Below are positions 46,010-58,522 of a DNA stretch of 64,000 nt, in pieces. A model generated the notes under the pieces. The model saw nothing but the letters and a program-made list of their open reading frames with translations. It made no database searches and was not told where the DNA came from. This stretch comes from Saturnia japonica (taxonomy: Eukaryota; Arthropoda; Insecta; Lepidoptera; Saturniidae). The DNA is taken from positions 10,732,985 through 10,796,984 of the forward strand of contig CM065329.1 of assembly GCA_033032175.1 (NCBI GenBank), read 5' to 3'. The position numbers and the translations under genes were made by a program. How positions within the stretch are numbered: the stretch's first letter is position 1; every line of letters begins with the position of its first letter.

Positions 46010-47029
46010 GTAATGTTGACGTTTTTTTTTTTAAATGGCGGAGATATCTGTCAACACGGTATGGCGGACTCCAGTGTACTGGAGATCGAATCGTAGACAG
46101 CAAGACGCGTTTATTTTTGGTATATCGAATGGGCGTCGGTTAACACGTTCGGTGTCTCAAGTACGTCAATAATTCGTTTAAATCTGTTTTGATTTTGTTC
46201 GAAATATACATTTACTAGCACTGTACAGAACGGTTTCATCCGTCAAATTTATTCGACTAAATTAGACGGCGCCGCGCCGAGCCGCCAACGCGCCCTTTGA
46301 CCCACCCGTACTATATTATATAGTATCGTACTATATTTTAGACAATTGTACTATAAATTATAGAAAAATAATATAGTACGAAAAATTTTCATCGCTAATT
46401 TAACTGTCACTTTTATTTTATATTCTTTTGTTAAATTGACCAGAAGGGCATATGCATATTTTGCAGCACGTCTCACAGACCACAGAATCTTTTCGTCTGA
46501 GTTTTACATGTATTCAACAAAACTGTGGCGGTATTTTTTTTCTAATTTTCCCAAAAGTACTATATTTTTATGCAATTTTTTGAAAAATATACTATTTTTC
46601 TTCCAAAAGAGGTGGCAACCCTACCTCTCATGGTTCGCACAATTAATTCCCGTATTTGCCTACAGCTTTTACATTAATTGACGTTAATTATTACTGCTCC
46701 GCTCTTTATAGTCGTTTATAGCCTATAACCTTAATTTTATTAGTTGTAGGTCGCGCTGTTGAAGCAATGCGGAGACCAATCATTAGCCTACAAACGCATT
46801 TAGCGGCCAGTGTTGCGGCCAAGAATTCTCAGTTGACTACACGGGTTCTTTCAAATAGACGTTGAAGAGTGTAGGGCTTTGCTTGTGTGTGTAGCTACGC
46901 TACGGAAAAAGAAGAAAAGGTCACAAAAAAAAATTCAAAGCAATCATGATGACTGCCGACAGAAGTAAAAACTTAAAACTATAAACATTTTTCCTAATCT
47001 TTAAATGATAGAATTAATCTATATACAAT
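46010..47029. other. No gene; AT-rich stretches with (tactatatt)-like motifs
   Basis: 46300-46630 has several copies of a TACTATATT-type motif on both strands; a similar patch is at 56330-56390. 46690-46900 is GC-richer and lies about 0.8-1.0 kb upstream of the signal-peptide exon, so it could hold a promoter. A CCAAT-type box is readable (accaatcatt), but this is weak evidence. Confidence 0.3.
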
Positions 47030-47494
47030 TAATAAAATTGAAGTGTCTGTTTGAAATTTTTTGTAACTATAACAAAAAGCCCATTTTTAAAATTTTTGTC
47101 TGTCTGTTTGTTCCGGGTAATCTCCGAAACGGTTGGACCGATTTCGACGAAACTTTCACTGATAGATAGCTAATGATATAGGGAGTAACTGAGGATAGTT
47201 TTATTTTAGATAAAGAATTAGGGTTCCCCAGAAATAAAAAAACTGTTTATGGTGTATCAATCCGGGCGCTTAAATGGCTTATGCTGAGTAAACTATAAGA
47301 GGTATAGCAAATTAATGTGCTACATAATTATAGGCATTAAAAAGACCTACAAAAAAGACCGGGAGTGTATACATCTATCTTCTAAGGAACACCCACAATA
47401 AGCATTTTTGTCTTTAAAATAGCCGGGACTGGGGGAGCAAAATTCACGCGAGCATTCTGTAGTCCACGTGAGCGAAGCCACGTGCACAGCTAGT
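47030..47494 (+). repeat. Repeat family C
   Basis: Plus-strand copy, from caattaataaaattgaagtg to cgtgcacagctagt. Confidence 0.75.
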
Positions 47495-47539
47495 TACAAC
47501 TAAAATAACCCACCCACAATAAGCATTTTTACCCCAGTG

Positions 47540-47700
47540 CGAAAAAGGAGCTTCATGTTTTTCATGCTATGTATGTCTATTTCTTTGTCACGCTCTGTAG
47601 TCTAAACGTCTTGATGGATTTTAGCATACGAGATGTCGTTAGATTCGTCTTCATTGTGGGAGTGATATAGTTGTTGTTGTTTTAGTTGGGATTTTTGTTT
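47540..47700 (+). repeat. Repeat family D
   Basis: Contains tatgtctatttctttgtcac and tggattttagcatacgaga; partial copy. Confidence 0.55.
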
Positions 47701-47999
47701 CCTTTTTAATAATTCAACTTGTAATATGTATTTAAAATAATAGCTGGCCCACGGCATTCAATCAGTTCGCACTTACTGTCGAGAAGATATAGTATAATAT
47801 CAATTAGGTATTTTTCGTTTTGTTTAGATTGATTTTAAAGCTAAAAATATTTACCACGTTCTTATTTATCTCATAAATCAACATACGTAAGAAAAGATTA
47901 TAATTTATTTATTTAAAATAAAATCTAAACAAAAAAATTATGTAGTCCACGCGGCGACATCTAGTAAGGCATTAAAACAACAACAAGCTAAATCATAAA

Positions 48000-48420
48000 A
48001 AAGAAAACAAAAACCCGACTGCAACAAAAACACGAGTAAAAAGAAATTCTTTTTTTTTTATTTGTTTCCCATACGTCGCGCTTGAATTTTATGTAGCCTA
48101 TGTCACTGCCACAATTAAGACGAATCTAACGACACCTCGTATGATAAAATCCATCAAGACGTTTAGGCTACAGAGCGTAACAAAGAAATAGACAACATAC
48201 ATACGTTCGAAAAATATAACCAAGTAAAAAGAAGACCAACTTTTCCAACCAACAGACAGATTTTGAGGAGTTCTCTGGTGCCTCTTCAAAGCCGAAGGTC
48301 CAATACCAATTAAATTAAAATGGGACCACCCTTGAAGTAGATATCCCCCCTTTCCAACAGAAAAAATAAGTCGGTACCTAAACAAAGAAGTTATGGCTTC
48401 GACATCCATAATAAACCTCC
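48000..48420 (-). repeat. Repeat family D, longest copy
   Basis: The minus strand runs from the ggacctt/ggtggtccc block through gcctaaacgtcttgatgga to a (T)n-(A)n end. The 103-codon minus frame here is repeat-derived and I do not call it a gene. Confidence 0.6.
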
Positions 48421-48664
48421 TTTATTGAAAACTGTTAAAACTACAAAAAAATACAAAGACAAGTAGTCCCAGAGAATATCGCGTTCAAACAGACAAACAA
48501 GAAAACAATATTTTGAGCTTTTTAATATTAAAGCAATATATTTTGTTTCAACTCAGAATAGCCTTGCACTTACATACGCTTGAATGAATACAGGTTTCAG
48601 ATAAATCAAACTTCCACAATTATTTATTTTATTGGCTTGTATCAGCGAATAACGCCGATTGAGG

Positions 48665-48950
48665 GGTTTTTGGCGGGATTTCAAACTGTCATGTAGTGAA
48701 TTTTATTTTTTATTCATTGTGTTACTATTTCACCTTATATTGTATAATACGGCTTGCATGGATGGAATTAATAACATGGACAAAGAATTCTGAGATGCCA
48801 CAAAAACTCCCTAGAACGTTCTAACAAGGGAGCCACCATCTTGTTGGGATACTGAAATCGCCATATGATAGGACATTATATTCACTTGATAATGATAGTA
48901 ATGGTCTTCATTAAATAGGACCAGTTGTCAAGTTAGGGAAAAGAAGATGG
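48665..48950 (-). repeat. R1 interspersed repeat
   Basis: From ttggcgggatttcaaactg to caagttagggaaaagaag. Confidence 0.8.
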
Positions 48951-49439
48951 AAGCCGAGAGAAAAAAATTTTGTCGTTAAAAAAATTGAAACAATTTTTTG
49001 TTTCTAACCGAGAATCAAAAATACCTACGTTAATTTCCAAATCAGTAGCTAAATGACTGACGGTATATACTTTTTAACTGACTTCAAAAAAGGGGGGGTT
49101 CTATTTTGTGAATGTTCAGCTTATAAACTCTTTGTTTATAAACTGATTTAGATGATTCCTTTTTCGTTGGAAAGGGGTTACCACAAGGCAGCAGTTCCGT
49201 TCACTGCGGCCACACCTTTATTTCAAAACATTTAGTAGGTACTTGGCGCCGAAACGCCGTTTTGTTGAACAGTTGCGGTTCAAAATTAGAGACAAACATC
49301 TTAGCATTCCATGGACTCACCGTGCGGGTGCCGGGTCCATCGTGTGGTTGAGAGAGGGAAACACGAGCAGCCTCCAGGACTTATGACCCAGGTGTAGGCT
49401 TAAGATGATGCACATCAGCCTTCAACTTGACTGCCCGCG

Positions 49440-50110
49440 ATACCCTCCCTGCCAAGCCAGATTTGGTAAGTACCTGTTAATGCTGCTTTAGATACCCGTT
49501 CTAAAATAGAACTTGCTGCAGTTCTCGACAGGCCGAGGTCTTTTACCAAGTTATAGAGAGATTTCGTTTTTATACCTCTCGCTTCCACTTCCACCGCAAA
49601 GCCGTTTTTGGTTAGCTCATTACTTAATCGTAATATTTATTCATTTTTATTACGTGGTCTTTAGGTATATTAGTTTCCCAAGGTACAGTAAACTCTACAA
49701 GTATTATACGTTTGATTTCTCGAGAATAAAGAAATATGTCTGGTCTTGAAGACGAAACACCCACATCCTCTGGGATTTTATAATGTTTTTCATATGTTGT
49801 CCACTAAGATAGTCCGATCAGGTGCAGAACCTAGGATTGAGAAGGGCTTACTTTTAGTATTTACTGTTGGGCCTTCTTTTATAGAGTTAATTTGTCTCCT
49901 GTTAGTCGTCAATCCTTTTTGAGCTCTAGCTACTGAAAGACTTACTGCTTCACGTATGATTTGAAGTACTCTATCATCGTGACGTGAGTAGAGACCCCTA
50001 TTAAGAAGCAACTTGCATCCTACAAATAAGTGCCTGGCTGTACCTATTGCCTCGCCACAAGTATATCTAGATTCTTCAGAGGCTTCCCCCATCTTACTAA
50101 GTTACTCTGG
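49440..50110 (-). pseudogene. Retroelement remnant with restriction-like endonuclease motif
   Basis: Minus-strand pieces, one or two frameshifts apart, read YTCGEAIGTARHLFVGCKLL (a Cys/His knuckle), DDRVLQIIREAVSLSV, then RPDIFLYSREIKR and IILVEFTVPWET (PD...(E)xT-type endonuclease core), then VEARGIKTKSLYNLVKDLG and ALTGTYQIWLGREG. This order (knuckle, PD/VEFTVPWE, C-terminal YxIWL helix) is that of the C-terminal region of a family of retroelement proteins known mainly from other invertebrates. No RT domain is left upstream. The exact clade is not assigned. Confidence 0.6.
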
Positions 50111-51369
50111 TGTGGGAGGGTCATTTGGAAGGCATTAAGGTAAATTTTTAGTAGATCAGGAAACCAGTCATATAACAAGGCGCGCCACTTTAGTGGCTAT
50201 TGGGATGCAGAACTCACCTATGGCTAACCACTCATTTTGGATTTCTAAATTCATTGCGTGCACTTTATAGGTGTCATTTTAATCTTGTTGTGGAAAGGAT
50301 TTTATTGTGTCTCGGTCATCCTTTTTCTTTCTGAAACCCAACTCGACTCTATCAACCTGTGCCCGTGTCATGAACGAAAAACCAAATTTCACTCCGAGCG
50401 GTGTTGGGTACGCGCGGTTTGGACGGGCGTTTTGTTGCGCCGGATGCCCGTCTCGTAGACGCCGTACGGATGCCAGTGGGACGCCATGTTAGTAGTGAGG
50501 GGGTCCGGGGGTGCAATAATGCACGACCGCTTGAGGTGCAGGGTCTTCAATGAAAGTCGAATTCTTCAATATTATTCGCAGGACGACCAAAGCTTTCTTC
50601 TTGTTGTTACTCGTAGTTACTTGTTCTCGTTGAATTGCGTCGTGCCCCATACGGCGCCTCTTCGAGCATAGGTAGTTCGGAGAGTGACCGTAAAGAGAGC
50701 CCCGCTTTATTTCGTGTTTTAATTTTAGTTTTCACTTTGGTTGCCCTGTTAATTGCTCTATATTTCTTTCATTATATATCTTATGTACACATGTTATATA
50801 TCAAAATATTCCTTGTCGTATTACCTATCCATTACATATTCACATATTATATACATTAAGTATATATTCCGTACATAAGCCAAAAACAATGCAATTTACG
50901 GGCGGCATCACTGTTTTCCGATCGTAAAGTTTCTATAACATTGGATGTCCTTACTTTATTGACTTACTCTATGCATTTATCTATTCTATATTAGTTCTAT
51001 TTTCATATATGTGACACACAATACATAATCATTTATATACAACTTAATATATAACATGCAACTTAAATGTAGCGTAGTCGCTAACATTTCTCTATAATAT
51101 TGTTTGTATCAATCTATTTTATCATAACACATAGTACATAGCACATAAACACAATAATATCACATAATAACCTAACACGAGACACGAAAATAACAGTTCT
51201 GTCGCCAACAAGCGGTATATTGTTGGATTGGATTATTACCAGATTGGACAAGGAAGATATCTCCAAGCTATTTGATACGCACGCATCAGCTAATTAGCTG
51301 CTAGTGTGTCTTACCAAATAATAAATAAATAAATAAATATCGATTTGATGTCCGCAAGCTCGAGCTGAC
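50111..51369. other. No gene recognised
   Basis: 50380-50700 is GC-richer but has no domain or repeat partner I can see. 50700-51290 is AT-rich. Confidence 0.35.
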
Positions 51370-51630
51370 GGTGAAAACAAAGGTAGCAAATAAGCATACG
51401 GCCCGCCTGATTGTAAGCGGCTACCGAAACCTACGGACGCTTGAAATACCATAGCTATCACTAGCGCGTTACCGATCTTGGACCCCCTAACCCCAAAGAG
51501 CCCTGGAAACCCTACGCACCACAGGAACACAGCACAAGGTTATTTGGCTACGATCTTTCTGTAGGGTGGAAGTTTTCCACCAGTCGAGCAGCCCCAAGTA
51601 GACAAAAATGTCCAATAACATTTCCCTGTG
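51370..51630 (+). repeat. Repeat family E
   Basis: From ggtagcaaataagcatacgg to aacatttccctgtgtcc; partner of 44160-44440. Confidence 0.65.
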
Positions 51631-52772
51631 TCCTATCTACACTAATATAATAAAGCGGGATATTTTTTTCGTATGTTTGTTTAAACACATTGGAACTGCC
51701 AGTCGGATTCGAAAAAATCTTTTTTTAATTGATAGCCATACTCATGGGGAATAGTATAGGCATTACCAATTTCCAACTAGCCTTAGATATAGGTTTTTGT
51801 TACGTAAGTCCAAAGTCGAAACCCTCGCGAACTGATTTATCCATGTGCGCTGGTGTAATGGTTAATGATAGGTAAATAAAATATTCTACAAAAATATTGG
51901 TCATTAGTATATCTAAAAAAAGTCAGCGATAGCATATATGTATCTCTTATACATATGCCACAATAAAGTAATTTGCAATTTTTTTTGTTGAAGAGTAAAA
52001 ATTAATATGTGAGCATTATTTTTAAGCATGGCATATTAATCCTTACGAACAAAAGTTACTTCATCATAAAGACAACTTAATGAAGATAAACTTTGTCTTT
52101 TACAGCATGTTATTTGGACGCATAGTTTGAGATATAATATAAGGTTAAAATAATTCTGCACTCGGCTTAGGTCTATGTCTATAGTAGAAGTCGCGTGAAC
52201 GACCCGTACGATGCCGCGATGTGATTAGCAGATGAGTCGCTCGATAAAAATATTGTCTTTGTTTAATTGTTATAAATCATCAATCAGTGAATTCTTCTAA
52301 ATTTTAAGCGAGTGAAACCGTGAAGCACTGCTAGTCTCTTATACTTGAGAAATGTTCCTCTGGTACTCAGTGTATGTGGGAAAAAATATAACAGAATTGT
52401 TACTCGTTAAGTCCGTACCTTCCCTCGGGAACATTTACAAGCTGGTATTTAGACACAAGCAATGTTTAAAACTGAGTTTGTAACTTTTTTTTGTAATGGG
52501 ATCTCTAATTTAGCAAGATTTAATGGTTAAATTATAAAGTCTAAATATATATAATATTTATATTGTAATTTATTGACAATTATAACTTACCAATATAGAA
52601 ATCTCACAATAAAGAAAAAAATAATAAATTGTTTTGTAAATGATTTGAAGAACGTATATTTGTAAAGCTATAGTTAAAGCAACTACTATGGAACTTGGCA
52701 CACGTTAGATGTCAGCTTTTTTATCGGTGACAACGACTACCCTGAACTTCGATTCTTTTTCTCGTTTATGTT
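51631..52772. other. Mostly unassigned; one small ORF
   Basis: 51640-51710 (ctaatataataaagcgggat) looks like the start of a common insect repeat. A plus-strand 43-codon frame at 52352-52483 (MFLWYSVYVGKNITE...) reads like protein but has no other support. Confidence 0.25.
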
Positions 52773-53291
52773 AAACTAGCTGTGCCCGCGGCTACACTCA
52801 CGTGGACTATAGAAAGTCCGCGCGAATCTTGCTCCCCCGCTCCCGGCTATTTTAAAGACAAAAATACTTATTGTGGGTGCTACTTAGAAGATAGATATAT
52901 ACTCTCCCTGACTTTTTGTAGGTCTTTTTAATGTCTACAATTATTTAGTACATTAATTTACTACATCTCTTATGTTTTACTTAGCATAAGCCATTTAAGC
53001 GTCTGAATTGAGTCACCATGGCCAGTTTTATTTTTATTTGTGCGGAACCCTAATTCTTTTTCTAAAATAAAAATAGCCCAAGTTACTCCATAGATCATCA
53101 GCTATCTACCAGTGAAAGTCCCATCAAAATCAGTCCAACCGCTTCGGTGATTCCCCGAAACAAACAGACAGACAAAAAATTTAAAAATGGGTTTTTTGTT
53201 ATAGGTATCGTATATACTTTCATATGCAGTTAGTAAAAAGCTGTTATTTTGACATTACAAACAGACACTTCAATTTTATTAATTGTATTAT
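52773..53291 (-). repeat. Repeat family C
   Basis: Reverse copy, from actagctgtgcccgcggct to cagacacttcaattttatt. Confidence 0.75.
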
Positions 53292-53294
53292 AGT

Positions 53295-53541
53295 AAACTG
53301 CCTCGTTAACCTAGCGAGGTCCTGGGTTCGAATCCCAGGTCGAGCAAAGTGTTATTGGGTTTTTCCTATGAAATTCTCAGTAGCAGCTCGGAGTTTGGCT
53401 TTGTGCCCGATTAATGGTAATAGGCTCGCCCCCTATTACCATGGGACCTAAAAAAATATACTCGGCGAACTTTATGTTTACATTAGTACACCTCTGCCTA
53501 ACCTTTCGGGGAATACAGGCATGACGGATGGTATGTACTAT
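53295..53541 (+). repeat. tRNA-derived SINE, family 1
   Basis: Plus-strand copy: ctgcctcgttaacctagcg (A-box), ctgggttcgaatcccagg (B-box), then the family body to gatggtatg. Confidence 0.8.
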
Positions 53542-53597
53542 AGAAATAGATGACACAAAATACCGCTACGGTTTTACAATTGCTTTCGTAATTTCTT

Positions 53598-53860
53598 CTT
53601 CTTCTTGTTCTGGCGCCGCAAAAGTTACTTGCCAGTGTCAATGTTTTTAAGCCTTCGTAAAAATTTCCAATATAGTAGGGTCTTATGAAAAGATGGTGGC
53701 TCCCTTGTCAGAACTATCTAGAAGGTTTTTGTGACATCTTAAAATGCTTGTTTCTATTTTATATTTATAATCCACTTCACTTATGCACAACAGCCAAAGT
53801 ATATCTCGCAAAATGCCACTAATATTACATAATATTTATGGGGTCAAAAACCCCAAGTTA
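53598..53860 (+). repeat. R1 interspersed repeat, diverged
   Basis: Recognisable by ggtggctcccttgtcagaac and the tatttataatccacttcact block. Confidence 0.7.
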
Positions 53861-53869
53861 TTATATCCA

Positions 53870-54215
53870 ACTAATATAATAAATGTGAAAGTGTGTATGT
53901 TTGGATGTTTAGATGTTTGGATGTTTGGACGATTGGACTTTTGTTACTCAATCACGCTATAACGGCTGAACAGATCTCAATGAAATTTGGCACACAGATA
54001 GTCTATGACCTGGAATAACACATAGGATACTTTTTATCCCGGTAAAAGTCATAGTTTAACCAGTGTTATCCTACAAATATAATAAATGGAAAGTTTCTAT
54101 GTTTGTTACTCAATCACGCAAAAACGGCGACTTTTTTGGTTTGTCGTGTTCCGAGATCAGTCTGTGTATATCCAATTATACGCAGACGAAGTAGCGGGTA
54201 CCAGCGAGTAAAAAT
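53870..54215 (+). repeat. Unclassified insect repeat with microsatellite
   Basis: Starts ctaatataataaatgtgaaa, includes a (atgtttgg)n run at 53903-53935 and the gacctggaataacacatagg block, and has an internal second start near 54065. A related start occurs at 51640. Confidence 0.5.
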
Positions 54216-54224
54216 AAAAACCAC

Positions 54225-55562
54225 GACATGTCACTTCAAGATTCCGTCGAAATCTCCTTCTTCTTCCTAACTTGGCAACCGGTCCTCTTTAATGAAGAAC
54301 ATTACTGCCATTATCGAGTGAATTATATTGTCAAGTGTTATGACGACTCAGTATCCTAACAAGATGGTGGCTCTCTTGTTAGAACTTGTTATATTATTTA
54401 TCTGGAAGATAATCTTATTTATCTTATTTAATATCTACTTTATATTATTCATCATAAGTTCATTTGATTTACCTTATTATTGTTTTGGTGTACCTATTCT
54501 TTTATTTCCAGGATACCAATTAATGATAGGTTTATGTATTGATGCGTTTAGATAATTTATAACTTGATAATTTTGGTTTAATAACAGCTTTGTTAATATT
54601 TTAGGTTCGTATTGTTTACATTGCAATATTATGACAATCTCTGTCATTGATAATTCTTTGATAGTAATAGAGCATGCGCAGTTTATTTTGAATTTTTAAA
54701 ATGAGAAAAGTCTAGTAAGATGAAATTTTGAATTCAAACAAAAGAGAAAATTAGAACAGAGAGTATGACAGATTTTTCAGGACCGATCTGATCATGGAAT
54801 TCATTGTACGGCAGACTTTTGAATCGTAGTAACGTTTATATAATATTTATCAAATGTATTAATAGAAACCAAATTATTGTACAACAGACCTGGGAGTCGA
54901 AAATATAGTTTATTTTATAACATATTTATATAGAAAAGTTATTTTAATTGTTATAATTTATAATTTTAATATTAATATGGGTGAAATACCCTTTGTCAAA
55001 ACGACAAATACCTACTGAACATTGAAAGAACACTACCGGGAAAGTATCACCTGGATTTTGTATTTATAATACAAATAATAACTTTTCCTTTTACATATGA
55101 GGAAATCTCAATAGATAAGATATTTGGTGCTGCGTCGTCTGCTTAAGCAGTGTATCCTGATACGGCCTACACCGTGCTGACTTCTATTCTAGATCCTAGG
55201 CAAGGATCTCTACGCTGAGCTGTCGGAGCAAGAAGAACGTCTCGGTTACGGACATTAAAATTGTGTATTAATAATTTGTAAAACGCATATTATCTGAAAA
55301 TTGTAAGGTATGCTGGAAAATTATTCATAACTATCCTAAATTAAATTATAATCATAACAAACTTTCTAGGGAATTTTTGTGGGATCTCGGAATGAATGCT
55401 TTCAGCTTATATTTATAATCCACTTCACTTATGCACAAAAACCAAACTATATCACGCAAAACGCCACAAATATTACATAATATAGGGTCAAAAACCTAAG
55501 TAAATGAATTAAAAGTAACAACCACAACATGTCACTTCAAGATCCCGCCAAAAACTCCAAAA
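54225..55562 (+). repeat. R1 repeat split by a 972-bp insertion
   Basis: The R1 halves are 54225-54387 and 55360-55562. Joined they match the intact copy at 35460-35790 across the join, with AACTT present on both sides. Confidence 0.85.
54388..55359. mobile_element. 972-bp non-autonomous element in R1
   Basis: Flanked by AACTT at 54383-54387 and 55360-55364 (5-bp target duplication). It begins GTTATATTAT and ends, read on the reverse strand, near GTTATGATTAT, so short inverted ends are likely. Most of it recurs in the fold-back at 19109-20359. No transposase. The short frame ending CIDAFR is repeat-borne. Confidence 0.75.
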
Positions 55563-56039
55563 TCTCCTTATAATTTCTTTTGCATTTCGTTTTGCAAATC
55601 GTTCAGAAACCATAACCCACACACCTAGCGAATTACATAAAATCGCTCAGTAACACGATCCTATAATGTGAACCATTAAAACGTCAATAGAGTTGAAAAG
55701 ATTAATCCTGAACACATTTAAACTGTATTTAACGAGCGGACGCCAAAATAAAACATCTTAGAAGAAATGTTTGCGGTTTCCGAACGTACATAAAACATCG
55801 CTTGACAGATCGTTAAATGTCGAAACTAGGCGCGAAGAATACACGACGGGTGCACAGATTAAAATACATTCACATCAAAAGAATCGGAAAGCAATAAAAA
55901 GATCGATAAAGATTTCGTTGTGTTGTTTTTTTGGTTATAAATACATAACTACGTGTTGTTTTTTTGTATTATTCCGTTTCTATTAGGATCATTAAAGTTG
56001 TTTTGTGTATAAAAAGTTTATAAATGCTATTTTATAGTT
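55563..56039. other. No feature recognised
   Basis: AT-rich with a mixed patch at 55730-55920; no exon boundaries that I trust. Confidence 0.35.
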
Positions 56040-56290
56040 GACTAGCTGTGCCCGCGGCTCCGGCCGCATGCACTACGAAATACCGTCGGTATTAGTAACC
56101 CCGCTTCCACCAGCGGGGGTCGCCCGCCGGTTAAATATATAAATATAATAATGCTTATTATTTTATTCGCGCTGAACTCTAATTCATCTATAATAAAAGT
56201 AGCCTAAGTCACTCCTTATAACATTAGCTATCTACCAGTGAAAGGCCTGTCAAAATCGGTTCAACCGTTTTGGAGATTAACCGGAACAAT
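56040..56290 (-). repeat. Repeat family C, diverged copy
   Basis: Starts actagctgtgcccgcggctc and contains ctaccagtgaaaggcctgtc, but the interior is shorter than in other copies. Confidence 0.6.
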
Positions 56291-58215
56291 ATATTTACGC
56301 CAACTATATTTTTTTATAAATATAATAGTCTGACGCCTAATATAGTAGGATACTATATTATATGGTAGGGTTGACAACCCTAGCTGGCGCCTGTGATGTT
56401 TAATCAATAATCATATTCCTTCCTTCGAGGAGAGGCTTTTGCCGTAGCAAAATCTTAAAGGCTAGTATTAAATATCACAGAGGATAAATATATATATATT
56501 TATTTAAATAGATATCAAAGAATATGTGATATAAGTCCCTCAAAGTCGTATTCTCAGATAAATCTTCCAAGGTTATTCCGCTTTCGGTGATTAGATTCTA
56601 ATACACCCGTTTTATGTGACAGGCGAACATCGACGTACACCAGACCAGACACGAGTTAAAAACACCAACTACCTACTATACAATTTTAAATAGCACGATC
56701 TCGGTGTGATTTGAAAATAAACAAGCTTGTTTAATACGCCTCTGATTCATCGTTGGGGTTACTAGGTTAGGAAATTAAAATTTACCGGAAACAGTGAACC
56801 CGGATTACGGACACAAATAATATTTCGTAAAATATCGTTACAAACTAAATATGAATTTTGCTTGTATTTAAAGAAATAGTCTCTTAATGATTTTACAGGA
56901 TTTTAGTGATAAATAAAACGTTTTATTAAGTTTTTACATTTTTATAATTTGTGGCCAAATGAGGCATGACTACAAAAGACAAATCAATTTGCATTCACCA
57001 TCTTAATTACAATTCCTTGCTTGATATGTTAACATAAGGAAAAATGTTGTCATTTATTAAAATAATCTTTATATTTTTGTGCTATGTCAACCATGAAAAA
57101 TCCCCATCACAAATAAATAACCTACTGATTGATGCCATTCCAATAAGCATAAACACGATACCTCTACAGTAAGTTCGTGAGGAGTTGGAAAGGCTCCAGA
57201 TGTTGCTGTAAGATTACCATGTTAGGAAATATCGATGTTCCTGTTTCGATATTTATCGGACATCGATGTCAATATCCATGTTTCTGTAACATCGCCCATT
57301 CCTATTTCTCGGTGTTTGAAATCGCCTCTACGTCGCGTCGCGTCGTGGGCTGGTGTGGTAATTCAGTAGGGAAGAGGCCTATACCATTTCCGTTTCTTTA
57401 TTTTCTCGATCACAGCTCCTGTGAAAACTTGAACGAGCATCTTTTTTACATTATGTATGCATTATTTTATAAAAATATGACGTATACATACGTACAAGGT
57501 TATACCAGAGTCGAAGAAACTGATAGGGATGGAGCTATATCGATAAACGTAACACGATAACAGGCCCGATATTTTTTTACAAAATGTAAGAAACTAAACT
57601 ACTGCCGGATAATTTTGTACAAATGTATTAACTAATACTATATTTAATTACAAGAGGTTACACGTATTCATTCTTAATTGATAATGCCAACTTCTTAAAA
57701 ATTTTCGAATCTATTGTAAAATAAGTAGGTATAGGTTCAAAATGACGGTGGGCCACTGAGTGTTCCCACCTTGAAAAAATATATTTGAATGTTTTTGTTG
57801 TTTTTGTCTTTGTTCAAAATATAATAAATATATGCGATCGATATCATTACTTATTTGGTCACAACACTACAACTATCAAATTAGAACTGTCATCGAGAAA
57901 ATAAAGAAATGGAAATAGTATAATTATTAATTATCCAACAATGGGACACTTGCAGGCTGGTATTGTTATTATTGTACACAATCCTTCCTGTAAGGCTTCA
58001 GACACAAGACACCCGTATTTCTCGACGCGGTTGGCAACCCCCATAGCAGGTTACTTGCTTTTTTTATAAATGCATTTTATAGTCTTCTAATAATAGATGA
58101 AACGCTGGATTATATGTACCTATGCAGTTATAAATCTTGGAATCTACAACAAAGAGAATAATATAGGTTTAGATTATTACAAAATACATCTACATTTGTT
58201 TACAGTTTACTAGCT
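56291..58215. other. No gene recognised
   Basis: AT-rich. 57133-57180 recurs at 30750-30800. The 127-codon plus frame at 57177-57560 has low-complexity patches and no domain, and I do not support it as a gene. Confidence 0.35.
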
Positions 58216-58522
58216 AGTTAAATTTCGGGAGCACTGCCGAGGGTTTTTAAAAAGTCTAAGACAAGACTGATTCTCAAGAAGCTTTATTAAGAATGCTTTT
58301 ATTTGTTACAAATGTCTCTTTTATAAACTCTTATTCTATAAACACAAAGTGGGGCTGTTTACTATGAAATAATGAGAAATATGTCGCAATACATTCAGTC
58401 AAAACACCAGGTGTCTATCAGTAGTTTGCAGACATAATATGGGTTAAAAACGTAACATCAGCATTTCTAACGTATGTACCAATTAACAAGACGTAATAAG
58501 AGAGGGTACAGACTGCATAACT
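58216..58522 (-). repeat. Errantivirus-like 3' LTR (predicted)
   Basis: In element sense it begins AGTTATGCAGTC right after the polypurine tract and is taken to end at AAATTTAACT (307 bp). AGTTA...TAACT ends fit errantiviruses. AATAAA-type signals lie near 58290. The partner LTR is outside the window, so the left limit is a prediction. Confidence 0.65.

Noticed and set aside
48098..48409. 103-codon minus frame
   Set aside because: It lies within repeat family D and the other copies do not preserve the frame.
57177..57560. 127-codon plus-strand ORF
   Set aside because: It starts inside a repeat shared with 30750, has low-complexity stretches and no recognisable domain.
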